Assembly: GCA_020722015.1 (NCBI GenBank)
Contig: DYLQ01000008.1
Coordinates: forward strand, 1 to 64,000
DNA length: 64,000 nucleotides
Direction of reading: 5' to 3'
Source: Thermotoga sp.
GTDB taxonomy: Bacteria; Thermotogota; Thermotogae; Mesoaciditogales; Mesoaciditogaceae
In this document: positions 33,965 to 44,220 of the stretch, piece by piece
How positions within the stretch are numbered: the stretch's first letter is position 1
Layout: every line of letters begins with the position of its first letter
Notes under the pieces: model-generated
The model's input: the letters and a program-made list of their open reading frames with translations, nothing else
Database searches by the model: none
What the model was told of the DNA's origin: nothing
Program-made: the position numbers and the translations under genes

Positions 33965-35017
33965 TCACCTTTCCTCCGCCATCATTTGCATTTCCCATTC
34001 CGTTAAAGATTTCACTATATCGTCTAAATCTCCGTTCATAACTTCTTCAAGTCTGTGATCCGTAAAACCATTTCTGTGATCTGTTACCCTATTTTGAGGA
34101 AAATTGTAAGTTCTTATCTTTTCACTTCTCTCACCCATTCCTATCTGAGCCCTTCTCATATCGGACATTTTATCTGCTTCTTCACGCTTTTTCATCTCAA
34201 AAAGTTTGGCCCTTAGTATTTTCATTGCTATGACCCTATTTTGAATTTGAGATCTCTCCGATTCACATACCACAACAGTTCCAGTTGGAATATGTGTTAT
34301 CCTCACAGCAGATTCGGTTCTGTTTACGTGCTGACCGCCGGCTCCCGATGATCTGAAAGTATCCACCCTTAAATCTTCAGTATTTATCTGGACATCAACC
34401 TCTGTGGCTTCCGGAAGTACAGCAACGGTTGCCGTTGACGTGTGAATTCTTCCCGACGCTTCGGTGATCGGAACTCTTTGAACTCTGTGGACACCGCTTT
34501 CGTATTTGAAAAGTTTGTATGCACCTTTTCCGGACACGGAGAATGTAACTTCTTTGAAACCACCGAGTTCAGTTTCGTGTGAATCAAGAATCTCAGATGT
34601 GAGTTTGTGTTTTTCCGCGTATTTTAAATACATTCTCAATAAATCTCCTGCAAAAATGGCACTTTCTTGTCCTCCAACACCACCTCTTATTTCGATTATA
34701 ACGTTTCTTCCAATATCTGAGTCAAGAGATTCTATGAATTCATCTGTCATGTTTTCCAATCGTTCGAGTTCAAACTGCTTGTAAGAGATCTCTTTGACGA
34801 TCTCATCGTGAATATCATCGGAATCAAGAGATTGCAATTCTTCGATCTCATTTTTTGTCTTTAAATAACTTTCATAAATCTTTGCTGGTTCTTCAACTTC
34901 TGAAAGTGCTTTTGAATATTTTATAACCATTTCCGGAGACTTTATAACTTCAGAATCGGAAAGTGCTTTGTTGAGTTCTTGATATTTGTCATAAAATTTT
35001 TTCAAAGTTTCTATCAT
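33965..35017 (-). CDS. prfA: peptide chain release factor 1
   Basis: A 350-residue factor terminating at UAA/UAG. GGQ loop FRSSGAGGQHVNRTESAVRITHIPTG (about 225-250) and stop-codon tripeptide region RVPITEASGRIHTS (P-I-T in the PxT position, marking RF1). Preceded by GAAGGAAGG and a TATAAT with extended -10. Confidence 0.95.
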   Translation of the reverse strand: MIETLKKFYDKYQELNKALSDSEVIKSPEMVIKYSKALSEVEEPAKIYESYLKTKNEIEELQSLDSDDIHDEIVKEISYKQFELERLENMTDEFIESLDSDIGRNVIIEIRGGVGGQESAIFAGDLLRMYLKYAEKHKLTSEILDSHETELGGFKEVTFSVSGKGAYKLFKYESGVHRVQRVPITEASGRIHTSTATVAVLPEATEVDVQINTEDLRVDTFRSSGAGGQHVNRTESAVRITHIPTGTVVVCESERSQIQNRVIAMKILRAKLFEMKKREEADKMSDMRRAQIGMGERSEKIRTYNFPQNRVTDHRNGFTDHRLEEVMNGDLDDIVKSLTEWEMQMMAEER

Positions 35018-35040
35018 GAAAAATACCTTCCTTCAGTTAG

Positions 35041-35046
35041 ATTATA
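35041..35046 (-). promoter_or_regulatory. extended -10 promoter of the prfA operon
   Basis: On the minus strand TGATATAAT: a consensus -10 with an upstream TG. No good -35. It lies 24 bases before the prfA start and likely drives the operon down to mnmG. Confidence 0.6.
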
Positions 35047-35159
35047 TCATACAAGGTGTAAAATAAGATTGATCACGTCGATGTAGCAAACGGCATAAAG
35101 AAGGCAAATCGTTGTGTATTCATAATTTTAACGGATGATCTTGGCGACGGGGGCAAACT

Positions 35160-35828
35160 TTGAAAAAGACATTTTTAGTTCCGCTTTTTCTGACAATCAT
35201 AACCATTCTGCTTGTGGTGTACGAAATCGTTTCCTACAGAGATTGGCAAACGTCTTTTTTAATTTTAAACCTTTTTCTTGCATGGATTCCGTTTTTACTT
35301 TCGCTTTTGATTTTCTTTCTTTACAACTCTCGCATAAAGCCCATTATCAAGCATTTTTTCATGATTCTTTGTGGTGTCGTCTGGTTTCTTTTTTACCCAA
35401 ACATTCCTTACCTTTTGACGGATATGATTCACATTCAAACGAATGATTATATGGTGTTGAGAAATCATGTTTTTGTTTACAACTTTGACTTTCTTCCGTG
35501 GTTTGAGCTGGCTCAATTCATTCTGACTGTTTTTATCGGAATAATCATCGGCTTTCTTTCACTTTACATGATCCACAGAATTTTTGCCGACAGAAGTAGA
35601 ATCGCATCTTGGATATTCGTCATCTTTATTTCTATTACCTGTGGGTTTGGTGTTTATGTTGGAAGGTTTTTAAGACTGAACAGTTGGGAAATTTTAAAAA
35701 TATTTGCAACTTTCAAGGATTTGAATCTCTTTGAAATCATTGAGTTTTCGTTTTTATTTGGAGCCGTCTGGTTTTTGATATACCTTTCCCTCTATGAGAT
35801 CGTTAAAAACCGTCAAAACTGCAAGTAA
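35160..35828 (+). CDS. DUF1361 membrane protein
   Basis: A 222-residue integral membrane protein with six to seven hydrophobic segments. The family motif WFLFYPNIPYLLTDMIHIQ (about 80-98) and FLPWFELAQFILTVFIG identify DUF1361. It starts at TTG 35160 behind a GGGGG run. Function unknown. It is divergent from prfA. Confidence 0.8.
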   Translation: MKKTFLVPLFLTIITILLVVYEIVSYRDWQTSFLILNLFLAWIPFLLSLLIFFLYNSRIKPIIKHFFMILCGVVWFLFYPNIPYLLTDMIHIQTNDYMVLRNHVFVYNFDFLPWFELAQFILTVFIGIIIGFLSLYMIHRIFADRSRIASWIFVIFISITCGFGVYVGRFLRLNSWEILKIFATFKDLNLFEIIEFSFLFGAVWFLIYLSLYEIVKNRQNCK

Positions 35829-35844
35829 AGTGAAGGTAATACTT

Positions 35845-35871
35845 TTGATTTAAACAAGTATGTGTTAAAAT
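35845..35871 (+). promoter_or_regulatory. possible promoter of dnaX
   Basis: TGTTAAAAT (extended -10 at 35866-35871) with TTGATT 15 bases upstream; spacing is short. Confidence 0.4.
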
Positions 35872-35891
35872 AAAATCGGAGAGTGAATCAA

Positions 35892-37286
35892 ATGGACACG
35901 CTTTATTTGAAGTACAGGCCTAAAAAGTTTGAAGAGATCCTCTGGCAGGATCATGTGAAATTGTTAATTTCAAACGCAGTTAAAAGCGGAAAAATCTCAC
36001 ACTCCTATCTTTTCAGTGGCCCGCGTGGAACCGGAAAAACATCGGTTGCAAGGATTCTTGCCAAAAGTGTGAATTGCGAGCATCCCGTCGATGGATATGA
36101 ACCATGCAATACCTGTGACTCCTGTGTTGAAATAGATACCGGAAGAACTCTTGATGTGATAGAGATGGATGCGGCATCAAACAGGGGCATAGATGAGATA
36201 AGATCGATAAGGGATCGCGTTTCTTACATGCCTTCAAAACTCAAATACAAAGTTTACATAATAGACGAGGTTCACATGCTTACGAGAGAGGCTTTCAACG
36301 CGCTTTTGAAAACGCTTGAAGAGCCCCCAGAAAAAACGATTTTCATACTCGCAACGACGGAAATCCAAAAAGTTCCAGAGACGATCATATCAAGATGCCA
36401 GGTTCTTGAGTTCAGAAGAATCCCTCCGAATCTTATAAGTTCAAAACTTGAAGAGGTATGTAAGGCAGAAAATATCGAGTACGAAATTAAGGCTTTAGAT
36501 CACATTTCAAAAGAGGCATCCGGCGGAATGAGAGATGCGTTGAGTATGTTTGAGGAAATTGCAAGGTTTTCCAATGAAAAGGTAACTTTAGAAAGTACCC
36601 TTTTTGTGCTTGGCAACAGTCCAATTGAAACGGTTGAGAGTTATATAACGTCGATTCTTGATGGAAATGTCGATGCCTTGATCCACGTTGTTGATTCAAT
36701 AAGGAATCAGGGAACAGATGTGATGAATTTTCTCAGAAGTGTGGTAGAATATTCTTCGGATAAAATAAAAGAAAACGGTTTGATTTCTATTGGAAAATTC
36801 GCTGTGGATCTTATTCAGATTTTGAGGTATGAAGAAAAGCAATTCGATCTTTTTAAGATAATGAGTGCATTTGAAGCTTTAAAGTATAAAAATCTCGAAA
36901 ATGTAGCACAGCCTTTAACAAGCAAAACGCAACAGGCCGAAAAAGTTGAGAAGGTTGAAAAAGAGGCAAAAACAGATCTCGAAAGATTAATTGAGTTTTA
37001 TGTTCAAAAAGATCTTTCTGTTTGTGTTTCTCTTTCCAAGTCAGATTTAAGAGATCTCGGAGACAGAATACTTGTCATATCTTATACTCCTTTGCAAAAC
37101 GAGATTTTGAAAGAAAAAGATAAGATGATAACCGACGATTTCAAAAATATAACCTCAAGAAGCGTTAGATTCGCTTTTGCCTATTCCAAGGTTTCGATAG
37201 ATTCAATGAATGAGAAATTAAGAGAACCTATTATAAAAGTATTGAGTTTATTTGGTGGGAAAATTCTTCCAGAAGGAGGAGAATAA
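35892..37286 (+). CDS. dnaX: DNA polymerase III subunit gamma/tau
   Basis: About 464 residues. Clamp-loader ATPase with YRPKKFEEILWQDHV, Walker A FSGPRGTGKTSVARILAK, four-Cys zinc site (NCEHP...CNTCDSC), Walker B YIIDEVHML and sensor SRCQVLEF. The C-terminal part is short, so only a gamma-like form is expected. ATG 35892 is preferred (GGAGAG nine bases upstream). The gene is followed directly by ybaB, a common pairing. Confidence 0.95.
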   Translation: MDTLYLKYRPKKFEEILWQDHVKLLISNAVKSGKISHSYLFSGPRGTGKTSVARILAKSVNCEHPVDGYEPCNTCDSCVEIDTGRTLDVIEMDAASNRGIDEIRSIRDRVSYMPSKLKYKVYIIDEVHMLTREAFNALLKTLEEPPEKTIFILATTEIQKVPETIISRCQVLEFRRIPPNLISSKLEEVCKAENIEYEIKALDHISKEASGGMRDALSMFEEIARFSNEKVTLESTLFVLGNSPIETVESYITSILDGNVDALIHVVDSIRNQGTDVMNFLRSVVEYSSDKIKENGLISIGKFAVDLIQILRYEEKQFDLFKIMSAFEALKYKNLENVAQPLTSKTQQAEKVEKVEKEAKTDLERLIEFYVQKDLSVCVSLSKSDLRDLGDRILVISYTPLQNEILKEKDKMITDDFKNITSRSVRFAFAYSKVSIDSMNEKLREPIIKVLSLFGGKILPEGGE

Positions 37287-37606
37287 TGGCCAAGAATTTC
37301 GGCTTTCCAAATATGGGAAACATAGTAAAGCAAGCGCAGGAAATGCAGAGAAAGATGGCGCAAGTTCAAGAGAACCTTAAAAATATAGAGATAAGTGCAA
37401 CGGTCGGTGGTGGAGCGATAACCATAAAGGGTAATTGCGATTATGAGGTCAAAGATGTAAGTATTTCCAATGATTTACTTGCCGATTCGGAAATGCTCAA
37501 AGATCTTCTCATAAGCGCTTTCAACGAATTTTCAAATCAGGTGAAAGCACGTTCGGAAGAAGAGATGAAATCTGTCACTGGTGGTATGAAAATACCTGGA
37601 TTTTAA
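37286..37606 (+). CDS. YbaB/EbfC family nucleoid-associated protein
   Basis: A 106-residue DNA-binding protein: MGNIVKQAQEMQRKMAQVQENLKNIEISATVGGGAITIKGNCDYEVKDVSI and LLISAFNEFSNQVKARSEEEM are the family pattern. Its ATG overlaps the dnaX stop, with AGGAGGAG upstream. Confidence 0.93.
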   Translation: MAKNFGFPNMGNIVKQAQEMQRKMAQVQENLKNIEISATVGGGAITIKGNCDYEVKDVSISNDLLADSEMLKDLLISAFNEFSNQVKARSEEEMKSVTGGMKIPGF

Positions 37607-37658
37607 TAAGATCTGATTAAAATCTAATAAAATCTAAATTGTCAAGGAGGTTGTTAAA

Positions 37659-38663
37659 ATGTCAGAAGTAAAAGTTGGAATTAACGGATTTGGAAGAATA
37701 GGCAGACAAATTTTAAGGGTTATTCTGGAGCAAAAAAGGCCCATCAACGTTGTTGCCGTGAACGATATAACCGATACAAAGACTCTTGCTCACCTTTTCA
37801 AGTACGATTCGAACTACGGAACTTACAAGGGCACGGTTTCTTACACGGATACCGCTATAATAATTGATGGAAAAGAGATAAAGGTTTTTGCAGAAAGAGA
37901 TCCTTCAAAACTTCCTTGGAAAGCACTCGGAGTTAGACTCGCAGTTGAATCGACTGGACTTTTTGCAAGTAAAGACAAGGCAATGGCTCACGTTCATGCA
38001 GGAGCAGAAAAAGTCATAATTTCTGCACCCGCAGATGGTGCAGATTCAACGATAAATCCACATGTTAACGATGAAGCTCTAAAAAAAGAACATGTTGTCA
38101 TATCAACTGGATCTTGCACGACCAATTCGCTTTCTCCGCTTGTCAAGGTACTTGAAGATAACTTCGGGATAATCAAAGGGTTCATGACGACTGTTCACGG
38201 ATATACAAACGATCAGAGAATTCTTGACCTTCCGCACAAGGATCTCAGACGTGCAAGAGCCGCTGCCATGAACACGATACCAACGACAACGGGCGCGGCA
38301 AAGGCAATTCACCTTGTTATTCCGTCTGTTAAGGGAAAATTAGACGGTATGGCATTGAGAGTGCCTGTTTCGACAGGATCTATAACCGACTTGAAAGTTA
38401 TATTGAAAAAGCCGACTACTGTCGAAGAGGTCAACGCTGCTTTCAAAAAAGCTGCAGAAGGACCTATGGGTAAGGCTTTGCTTTACTGTACAGATGAAAT
38501 AGTTTCCCGCGACATAATAGGAGAAACACATTCTTGCGTTTACGATTCTTTGCTTACGAAGGTTAACGGGGAACTCGTTAACGTCTTCGGATGGTACGAT
38601 AATGAATACGGATACACAAATAGGGCCGTTGATTTAATAGAAATGGTTCAGAACCTTCTTTGA
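37659..38663 (+). CDS. gap: glyceraldehyde-3-phosphate dehydrogenase, type I
   Basis: A 334-residue NAD-dependent enzyme: [16 protein letters not shown] (dinucleotide fold), catalytic [17 protein letters not shown] (Cys), [37 protein letters not shown], and C-terminal [16 protein letters not shown]. It is followed by pgk-tpi, giving three consecutive steps of lower glycolysis in one operon. AAGGAGG upstream. Confidence 0.97.
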   Translation: MSEVKVGINGFGRIGRQILRVILEQKRPINVVAVNDITDTKTLAHLFKYDSNYGTYKGTVSYTDTAIIIDGKEIKVFAERDPSKLPWKALGVRLAVESTGLFASKDKAMAHVHAGAEKVIISAPADGADSTINPHVNDEALKKEHVVISTGSCTTNSLSPLVKVLEDNFGIIKGFMTTVHGYTNDQRILDLPHKDLRRARAAAMNTIPTTTGAAKAIHLVIPSVKGKLDGMALRVPVSTGSITDLKVILKKPTTVEEVNAAFKKAAEGPMGKALLYCTDEIVSRDIIGETHSCVYDSLLTKVNGELVNVFGWYDNEYGYTNRAVDLIEMVQNLL

Positions 38664-38677
38664 CGACGGTGATTTTT

Positions 38678-39880
38678 ATGAGCAAATTGACCGTTCGAGA
38701 TGTTGATTTAAAAAATAAACGCGTTTTGATGCGCGTGGATTTCAACGTTCCAATGGAAAATGGCGTCATAACGGATGACACTCGTATAAAAGCGGAATTG
38801 CCGACAATTCAGTATGTCATAGAAAAAGGAGGAAAGGTCATCCTCCTTTCTCATCTGGGTAGACCAAAAGGCGGGCCTGATCCCCAATTTTCTTTGGAAC
38901 CCGTTTCCAAAAGGCTCGAAGAACTGCTCGGCAGAAAGGTAACATTTTGCCACGACACGATAGGTCCAAGGGCTGAGGGTCTTGTCAACGCTATGAAGCC
39001 AGGGGATGTCGTACTCATGGAAAACACAAGATTTTTCCCCGGCGAGGAAAAAAACGATCCGGAACTTTCAAAATCCTTCGCTAAATTAGGAGACATCCAT
39101 GTTAACGATGCATTCGGAACTGCCCATAGGGCTCACGCTTCAAATGTTGGAGTTGCAAAGTACCTTCCATCCGTTGCGGGATTTTTGATGGAAAAAGAGA
39201 TCAACATGCTCTCAAAGGTCACGTATTCTCCGGATAAACCTTACGTTGTCGTACTTGGCGGAGCCAAAGTGTCGGATAAAATAGGTGTGATAGACAATCT
39301 TTTAAAAAAGGCGGACAAGATTCTGATCGGCGGAGCCATGATGTTCACGTTTTTAAAGGCTCAAGGCTATAAAATAGGCGCTTCAAAATGTGAAGATGAT
39401 AAGCTTGATGTTGCCAAAGAAATTCTTTCGAATGCCAAGAAGTTAAAAGTTGATTTCGTCCTTCCCACAGATGCCGTCTGCGCAAGAGAATTGAAAAACG
39501 GCACTGAAAAGAAAACGGTTAACTTGTCCGATGGGATTCCGGATGGATGGATGGGTCTCGACATAGGACCTGAGACTGTAAAACTTTTTAAATCGAAATT
39601 GAGTGGTGCAAAAACAGTTGTCTGGAACGGGCCTATGGGTGTTTTTGAGATAGACGACTTTGCCGTCGGAACAAAGGAAATAGCCGAGACTCTTGCAAAC
39701 ATGAAGCAGGCAACAACCGTTGTTGGTGGTGGAGACAGCGCTTCTGCGATGGACAAGTTCGGCCTTTCCGAGAAAGTATCCCATGTTTCAACCGGCGGCG
39801 GAGCTTCCCTTGAATTCTTGGAAGGAAAAGAATTACCGGGCATAGCATCGATATCAGACGCAAAAAAAAACGTCCGCTGA
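38678..39880 (+). CDS. pgk: phosphoglycerate kinase
   Basis: A 400-residue kinase: [84 protein letters not shown] and [20 protein letters not shown] 38678 has GGTGAT upstream. The frame ends ISDAKKNVR-stop. Just before the stop is an A9 tract, where a -1 slip would join the frame to triosephosphate isomerase, so two products (PGK and PGK-TPI) are expected, as in Thermotoga maritima. Confidence 0.96.
   Translation: MSKLTVRDVDLKNKRVLMRVDFNVPMENGVITDDTRIKAELPTIQYVIEKGGKVILLSHLGRPKGGPDPQFSLEPVSKRLEELLGRKVTFCHDTIGPRAEGLVNAMKPGDVVLMENTRFFPGEEKNDPELSKSFAKLGDIHVNDAFGTAHRAHASNVGVAKYLPSVAGFLMEKEINMLSKVTYSPDKPYVVVLGGAKVSDKIGVIDNLLKKADKILIGGAMMFTFLKAQGYKIGASKCEDDKLDVAKEILSNAKKLKVDFVLPTDAVCARELKNGTEKKTVNLSDGIPDGWMGLDIGPETVKLFKSKLSGAKTVVWNGPMGVFEIDDFAVGTKEIAETLANMKQATTVVGGGDSASAMDKFGLSEKVSHVSTGGGASLEFLEGKELPGIASISDAKKNVR
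39861..39873 (+). promoter_or_regulatory. programmed -1 frameshift site, pgk-tpi
   Basis: The sequence C-AAAAAAAAA-CGT contains A-AAA-AAC, a classic -1 slippery heptamer, 5-6 bases before the pgk frame leaves tpi. In zero frame it reads AAA AAA AAC GTC CGC TGA; in -1 frame it reads AAA AAA AAA CGT CCG CTG into [13 protein letters not shown]. No clear stimulatory stem or nearby Shine-Dalgarno is visible by eye. Confidence 0.75.
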
Positions 39881-40632
39881 TAGTTGCCGGTAACTGGAAA
39901 ATGAACAAAGTGCCTTCTGAGGCACGAGTTTTTGCAAGAGAATTGCTTAAGAATTTAAAATTCAACGGAGACACAAAGGTATGGGTTTTCCCATCTTTTG
40001 TGTCTCTTTCTGTTGTCAAAGAGATCTTCACAGGTTCTCAATTTGTGGTCGGTGCTCAAAATGCGCATTCTCAAAAGTCCGGCGCTTTCACGGGTGAGGT
40101 AAGCATTCCCATGCTCAAAGATATGGGTATCGATCATGTTATAATAGGTCACTCTGAGAGAAGACATGTATTTGGAGAGACAGATCAATTCATAAATGAA
40201 AAGGTCAAGGCCGCGCTTTCAGAAGGCATGACCGTTGTTTTATGTGTGGGTGAAATGCTTGATGAAAGAAAGAACGGTAAGACCTTTGACGTTTTGAAAG
40301 ATCAATTGACCAAAGATCTCGAAGGAGTTACGATCGAAGATTCAAGCAAACTTGTGATAGCGTACGAACCTGTCTGGGCCATAGGGACAGGAGTCGTCGC
40401 TCAGCCTTATCAGGCCCAAGAAGCAATGGCTTACGTAAGAGAAAGACTTGAAGAGATGTATTCCAAAGACAAAGCGGATAAGATATCTTGTCTTTACGGT
40501 GGAAGTATGAACAAAGAAAATTGCCAAGAACTTTTCCTTCTTCCAGATGTAGATGGAGGACTTATAGGAGGAGCATCTCTTAAGTTAGACGAATTCATCG
40601 AAATTTACAAAACGGCTTCGAAATTCTGTTGA
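39871..40632 (+). CDS. tpiA: triosephosphate isomerase, expressed as a PGK-TPI fusion
   Basis: TPI domain: N-terminal [13 protein letters not shown] (substrate-binding Asn, Lys), [30 protein letters not shown] (catalytic His), [16 protein letters not shown] (catalytic Glu) and [10 protein letters not shown]. The essential first strand lies before any ATG; the first ATG in frame (39901) is inside the NWKMN motif, and no start codon exists between it and the pgk coding region. The domain is therefore reached by -1 frameshifting from pgk. A stand-alone product from 39901 would lack the catalytic lysine. Confidence 0.9.
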   Translation, partial: RPLIVAGNWKMNKVPSEARVFARELLKNLKFNGDTKVWVFPSFVSLSVVKEIFTGSQFVVGAQNAHSQKSGAFTGEVSIPMLKDMGIDHVIIGHSERRHVFGETDQFINEKVKAALSEGMTVVLCVGEMLDERKNGKTFDVLKDQLTKDLEGVTIEDSSKLVIAYEPVWAIGTGVVAQPYQAQEAMAYVRERLEEMYSKDKADKISCLYGGSMNKENCQELFLLPDVDGGLIGGASLKLDEFIEIYKTASKFC

Positions 40633-40669
40633 AGATGATCTAAGATCACCTTCTTGGGGGAAATGAATT

Positions 40670-41845
40670 GTGGATGGTTTGTTGACATATGTTTTGGTAG
40701 GATTATCGGTCATAGTAGGGCTGATCTTGGGATGGTTTTACATGCAAACTTATACCGTCTCTGGTTATATCATGAATTTTGAAGGTCAACCGATAGAAAA
40801 TGCCAAGGTAGTTTTCACCGGTAATAGTTCTCCTGTTTACACGAACAACAAAGGTTACTGGATAAAAAACGGGCTTAAGGGTAAAGTTACGGTCAGCGTT
40901 GTAATGGCTGGATGGAAATTCACCCCATCCGTCACGGTAGACGGAGAAAGAAATAACCTTAATTTTTTTGGGGTTCAGCAGAGGGTGATTGCGATTTTCC
41001 CCGTTGGTCAAAAGCCGAGAGAGATTTTGATAGATTTTCAAAATGACAAAGGATACGTAACCGTCTCAGGAGAAAATTCCGTCGATGTTTTTGATCTTAA
41101 AAATTACAACATTCTTTCTAAAATAAACGTTGGAATGAACCCTTGGGGAATTGCCCTTGATAAAAACAACGGCAAGATATACGTTTCGAATTTTGGTGGG
41201 AATACCGTTACCGTCATCGATGAAAAAACAGATAAAGTTTTGTCGAACATAAAGGTTGGCAATGAACCTTTGGGAATAGCGGTCGACGAAAAAACGAACA
41301 GAATATACGTCACAAATAACCTTGACAACACCGTAAGCATAATAGACGGAACAACGAACCGGGTAATAGGGACCGTGAATGTCGGTAGAAGCCCATCAGA
41401 TGTTGTTGTTGATGAAAGTAACGGTACGATTTACGTTGCCAATTCGGGAAGTAATACGATAAGCGTTTTAAGCAGTACAACGAACATGGTAGATAGCACT
41501 TTAAATGTTGGGATGAATCCTTCTGCCATGGCTATAAATTCTGAAAATGGTTTACTGTACGTGCTGAACACCTCGGATGGAACTATAAGTGTTATAGATA
41601 AATTCAATGTCGCAAAAACCATAAATGTTACCAAAGGCATCGATGGGATAGCCTTTGATCCATCTGTAAACGCAATTTATGCCGCTGATGCGAATGGTAA
41701 TTCCATTGTCTTCATAGATGCACAAACGGATTTGGTGATCAAAAAATTATCCGTTGGCACGGAGCCTTTTGGAATATCAATAAGTCCAGATGGTAAGATA
41801 TACGTTTCAAATTATGGAAACGGAACTGTTAGCGTTATAGATTGA
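40670..41845 (+). CDS. membrane-anchored YVTN beta-propeller repeat protein
   Basis: A 391-residue protein: N-terminal membrane anchor (YVLVGLSVIVGLILGWFY), a carboxypeptidase-regulatory-like domain (residues 35-100, VSGYIMNFEGQPIENAKVVF), then about seven repeats of about 42 residues with the YVTN pattern (GKIYVSNFGGNTVTVID, NRIYVTNNLDNTVSIID, GTIYVANSGSNTISVLS, ...). This predicts one seven-bladed propeller outside the membrane. GTG 40670 lies ten bases after GGGGG. Function unknown; cell-surface binding is likely. Confidence 0.82.
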   Translation: MDGLLTYVLVGLSVIVGLILGWFYMQTYTVSGYIMNFEGQPIENAKVVFTGNSSPVYTNNKGYWIKNGLKGKVTVSVVMAGWKFTPSVTVDGERNNLNFFGVQQRVIAIFPVGQKPREILIDFQNDKGYVTVSGENSVDVFDLKNYNILSKINVGMNPWGIALDKNNGKIYVSNFGGNTVTVIDEKTDKVLSNIKVGNEPLGIAVDEKTNRIYVTNNLDNTVSIIDGTTNRVIGTVNVGRSPSDVVVDESNGTIYVANSGSNTISVLSSTTNMVDSTLNVGMNPSAMAINSENGLLYVLNTSDGTISVIDKFNVAKTINVTKGIDGIAFDPSVNAIYAADANGNSIVFIDAQTDLVIKKLSVGTEPFGISISPDGKIYVSNYGNGTVSVID

Positions 41846-41871
41846 TCGATATCACGAAGGGAGGCTGATTA

Positions 41872-43146
41872 ATGCTTGATATAAAGTTGATACGCGATAA
41901 TCCGGAAAAAGTGAAAATGCTCCTTGGTAGAAGAGGTGTGGCAGAATCTGAAATCGATGATATTTTGAAGATCGATGGAGAAATAAGGAAGATACTTACA
42001 AATCTCAATTCAATGCGTGCCGAAAGGAATGCAATATCCAAGGAGATAGCCAAATTCAAATCTGCAAAGGATGAAAACGGGGTTAATCGCATTCTTGAAC
42101 GTGGAAAATCACTTTCGGATGAGATAAAGATCGAAGAAGACAAACTTTCAGCGCTTCAATCTAAACTCAACGAGGCCATGCTCCTTATTCCTAACATTCC
42201 TTACGAGAAAGTTCCAATTGGAAAAGACGAGCATGACAACGTTGAAATAAGAAGATGGGGAGAACAAACGAAATTCAGTTTTGAACCCCAAACGCATTGG
42301 GACCTTGGTCCCAAAAGAGGGTTGATGGATTTTGAAAGGGCTTCCAAAATATCCGGATCTCGTTTTACGATATTGAAAGGTGATGCCGCCCTTATGGAAA
42401 GAGCCCTTATTTCGTTTATGATAGATCTTCACACTTCAAAACATGGATATACAGAAATTCTTCCTCCGCATCTCGTCTTAAGACAAACCATGGTGAACAC
42501 GGGAAAACTTCCAAAATTTGAGGAAGAATCTTATTCCACAACTCTTGACGATCTTTTCCTGATTCCGACGGCAGAAGTGCCTTTGTCTGCTATGCACGAA
42601 GATGAGATAATAGATGAAAAGAATCTTCCGCTTAAATACGTCGCGTATACGCCATGTTACAGAAGAGAAGCGGGAAGTTACGGCAAAGACGTAAGGGGAA
42701 TGGTAAGACAGCATCAATTTGACAAAGTTGAACTTGTGAAATATACCAAACCTGAAAATTCTTACGATGAGCTTGAAAGTTTGACCCATGATGCCGAAGA
42801 GGTACTCCAATATCTTGAACTTCCTTACAGGGTTATCGAACTTTGTACGGGAGACATAGGTTTTGTATCATCAAGAACTTACGATATAGAAGTATGGTTA
42901 CCGTCGTACAAAGATTACAAAGAAATATCTTCTTGCAGTAATGTGACTGATTTTCAGGCAAGGCGTTCTAACGTAAGGATAAAGCGTTCCAACGGTGCAC
43001 TTGAATTTGCTCACACGCTTAACGGCTCAGGCCTTGCAGTCGGAAGAACTTTAGTCGCTATCTTTGAGAATTACCAAACCAAAGATGAGAAAATAGAGGT
43101 TCCGAAAGTTTTAAGACCTTACATGGGAGGAAAAACGGAGATATAA
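41872..43146 (+). CDS. serS: serine--tRNA ligase
   Basis: A 424-residue class II synthetase: N-terminal coiled-coil arm (about 30-100), motif 2 [30 protein letters not shown] and motif 3 [20 protein letters not shown], with [10 protein letters not shown]. Starts at ATG 41872 behind GGGAGG. Confidence 0.97.
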   Translation: MLDIKLIRDNPEKVKMLLGRRGVAESEIDDILKIDGEIRKILTNLNSMRAERNAISKEIAKFKSAKDENGVNRILERGKSLSDEIKIEEDKLSALQSKLNEAMLLIPNIPYEKVPIGKDEHDNVEIRRWGEQTKFSFEPQTHWDLGPKRGLMDFERASKISGSRFTILKGDAALMERALISFMIDLHTSKHGYTEILPPHLVLRQTMVNTGKLPKFEEESYSTTLDDLFLIPTAEVPLSAMHEDEIIDEKNLPLKYVAYTPCYRREAGSYGKDVRGMVRQHQFDKVELVKYTKPENSYDELESLTHDAEEVLQYLELPYRVIELCTGDIGFVSSRTYDIEVWLPSYKDYKEISSCSNVTDFQARRSNVRIKRSNGALEFAHTLNGSGLAVGRTLVAIFENYQTKDEKIEVPKVLRPYMGGKTEI

Positions 43147-43824
43147 GTGTCAGAAATATTTTTCGGGAAAATAACAGGTAACATCGTTGAATTCGATGAT
43201 CATGAGATAAATCACATGAAGGTCATGAAGGTTAAGCGCGCTTCTGAAATACTTTTTACAGACGGAGAAGGCAAACTTTTTCGTGGCAAAATGCTTGAAA
43301 AAGGCATGGCAAGTGTTGAAGATGTGGTGGAGGTTAGATCGCAGCAGAAGATAAAGATCGATCTTATACTTTCTCCAGTTAAATGGGAAAAAATGCGTTT
43401 TATCTTTGAAAAAGCAACAGAATTGGAAGTATCGACGATTGTACTTTCTAACATGGACAGAACTACCAGAAAAGAAACGGAGTCAAAATTGAAAAAGGTA
43501 TCTATGGTCGTCAGAGATGCCGTTAAACAAAGTGGCAATCTTTACATGCCAAAAGTGATGGACATAGGTGATTTTAAAATTTCAGAAAGCGCTTGCAAAC
43601 TCCGCTTCGATCTTGATGCGGATAAAAGGTTAACAGATGTTGGAAATTCAGATGAATTTGTGTTGCTTTTCGGTCCAGAGGGAGGATTTACAGAAAGAGA
43701 AAAAAAGAAGTACGCTTCCATGGGTTTCGAAAAGATAAAGCTCACGGATAGAACTTTGAGAGTTGAAACGGCAGTGATAGTAGCTTTAAGCGGAATAAGA
43801 ATTTTAAAGGGGGCGTTATCATGA
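43147..43824 (+). CDS. rsmE: 16S rRNA (uracil-1498-N3)-methyltransferase RsmE
   Basis: A 225-residue SPOUT methyltransferase: HHxMKVMKVK-type N-terminal PUA-like part (EINHMKVMKVKRASEILFTDGEGKL), KWEKMRFIFEKATELEVSTIVLSNMDRT, DAVKQSGNLYMPKVMD, LLFGPEGGFTEREKKKYASMGFEKIKLTDRTLRVETAVIVAL (knot). GTG start directly after the serS stop. Confidence 0.93.
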   Translation: MSEIFFGKITGNIVEFDDHEINHMKVMKVKRASEILFTDGEGKLFRGKMLEKGMASVEDVVEVRSQQKIKIDLILSPVKWEKMRFIFEKATELEVSTIVLSNMDRTTRKETESKLKKVSMVVRDAVKQSGNLYMPKVMDIGDFKISESACKLRFDLDADKRLTDVGNSDEFVLLFGPEGGFTEREKKKYASMGFEKIKLTDRTLRVETAVIVALSGIRILKGALS

Positions 43825-44198
43825 TGTACAGTTACACTTACATTGAAAAAGAAATTTTGAAGTCTTACAGGGATAAGCTAAATGAATCAAAAAAGCCTTC
43901 TGAGATTCAAGAAATATTTTCCAAGAGTGTCTTAACTTTGCTTTCGAAGATAACCGAAGAACTCGGAGATTATGAAATCAACGACTTGAAACTCGATCCT
44001 GTTAAGGATCAAAAATATGAAATGTCAGAAAAAATGAAGAAAGATCCGCGTATTTCTTATCTCATGAAGGAAAGCGATTTGCCGTCCATAATCGAGAGAA
44101 TGGCTAAAGAAGCTGCTAACAGATATTCGAAACTCGTAAACGATGATGACAGAGCAGGCACTTTCAAACTTTCACCAAAACGCACAAAACAAATTTAG
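43821..44198 (+). CDS. hypothetical helical protein
   Basis: A 125-residue, charged, mostly helical protein (MMYSYTYIEKEILKSYRDKLNESKKPSEIQEIFSKSVLTLLSKITEELGDYEIND...). It overlaps the rsmE stop (ATGA) behind AAAGGGGG and is followed by a terminator, so it is a genuine gene. No family recognised. Confidence 0.75.
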   Translation: MMYSYTYIEKEILKSYRDKLNESKKPSEIQEIFSKSVLTLLSKITEELGDYEINDLKLDPVKDQKYEMSEKMKKDPRISYLMKESDLPSIIERMAKEAANRYSKLVNDDDRAGTFKLSPKRTKQI

Positions 44199-44220
44199 AG
44201 AGCCTTTCAGGCTCTCTTTT
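44197..44220 (+). terminator. intrinsic terminator of the serS-rsmE operon
   Basis: AGAGAGCC-TTTCA-GGCTCTCT followed by TTTTG. The left arm begins in the last codons of the hypothetical gene. Confidence 0.85.

Noticed and set aside
37606-37658. Repeated AATCTAATAAAATCTAA before gap as an operator
   Set aside because: Too short and AT-rich to separate from background; no promoter is evident.
39901-39903. ATG 39901 as an independent start for tpiA
   Set aside because: It removes the conserved [10 protein letters not shown] strand and catalytic lysine and has no ribosome binding site.
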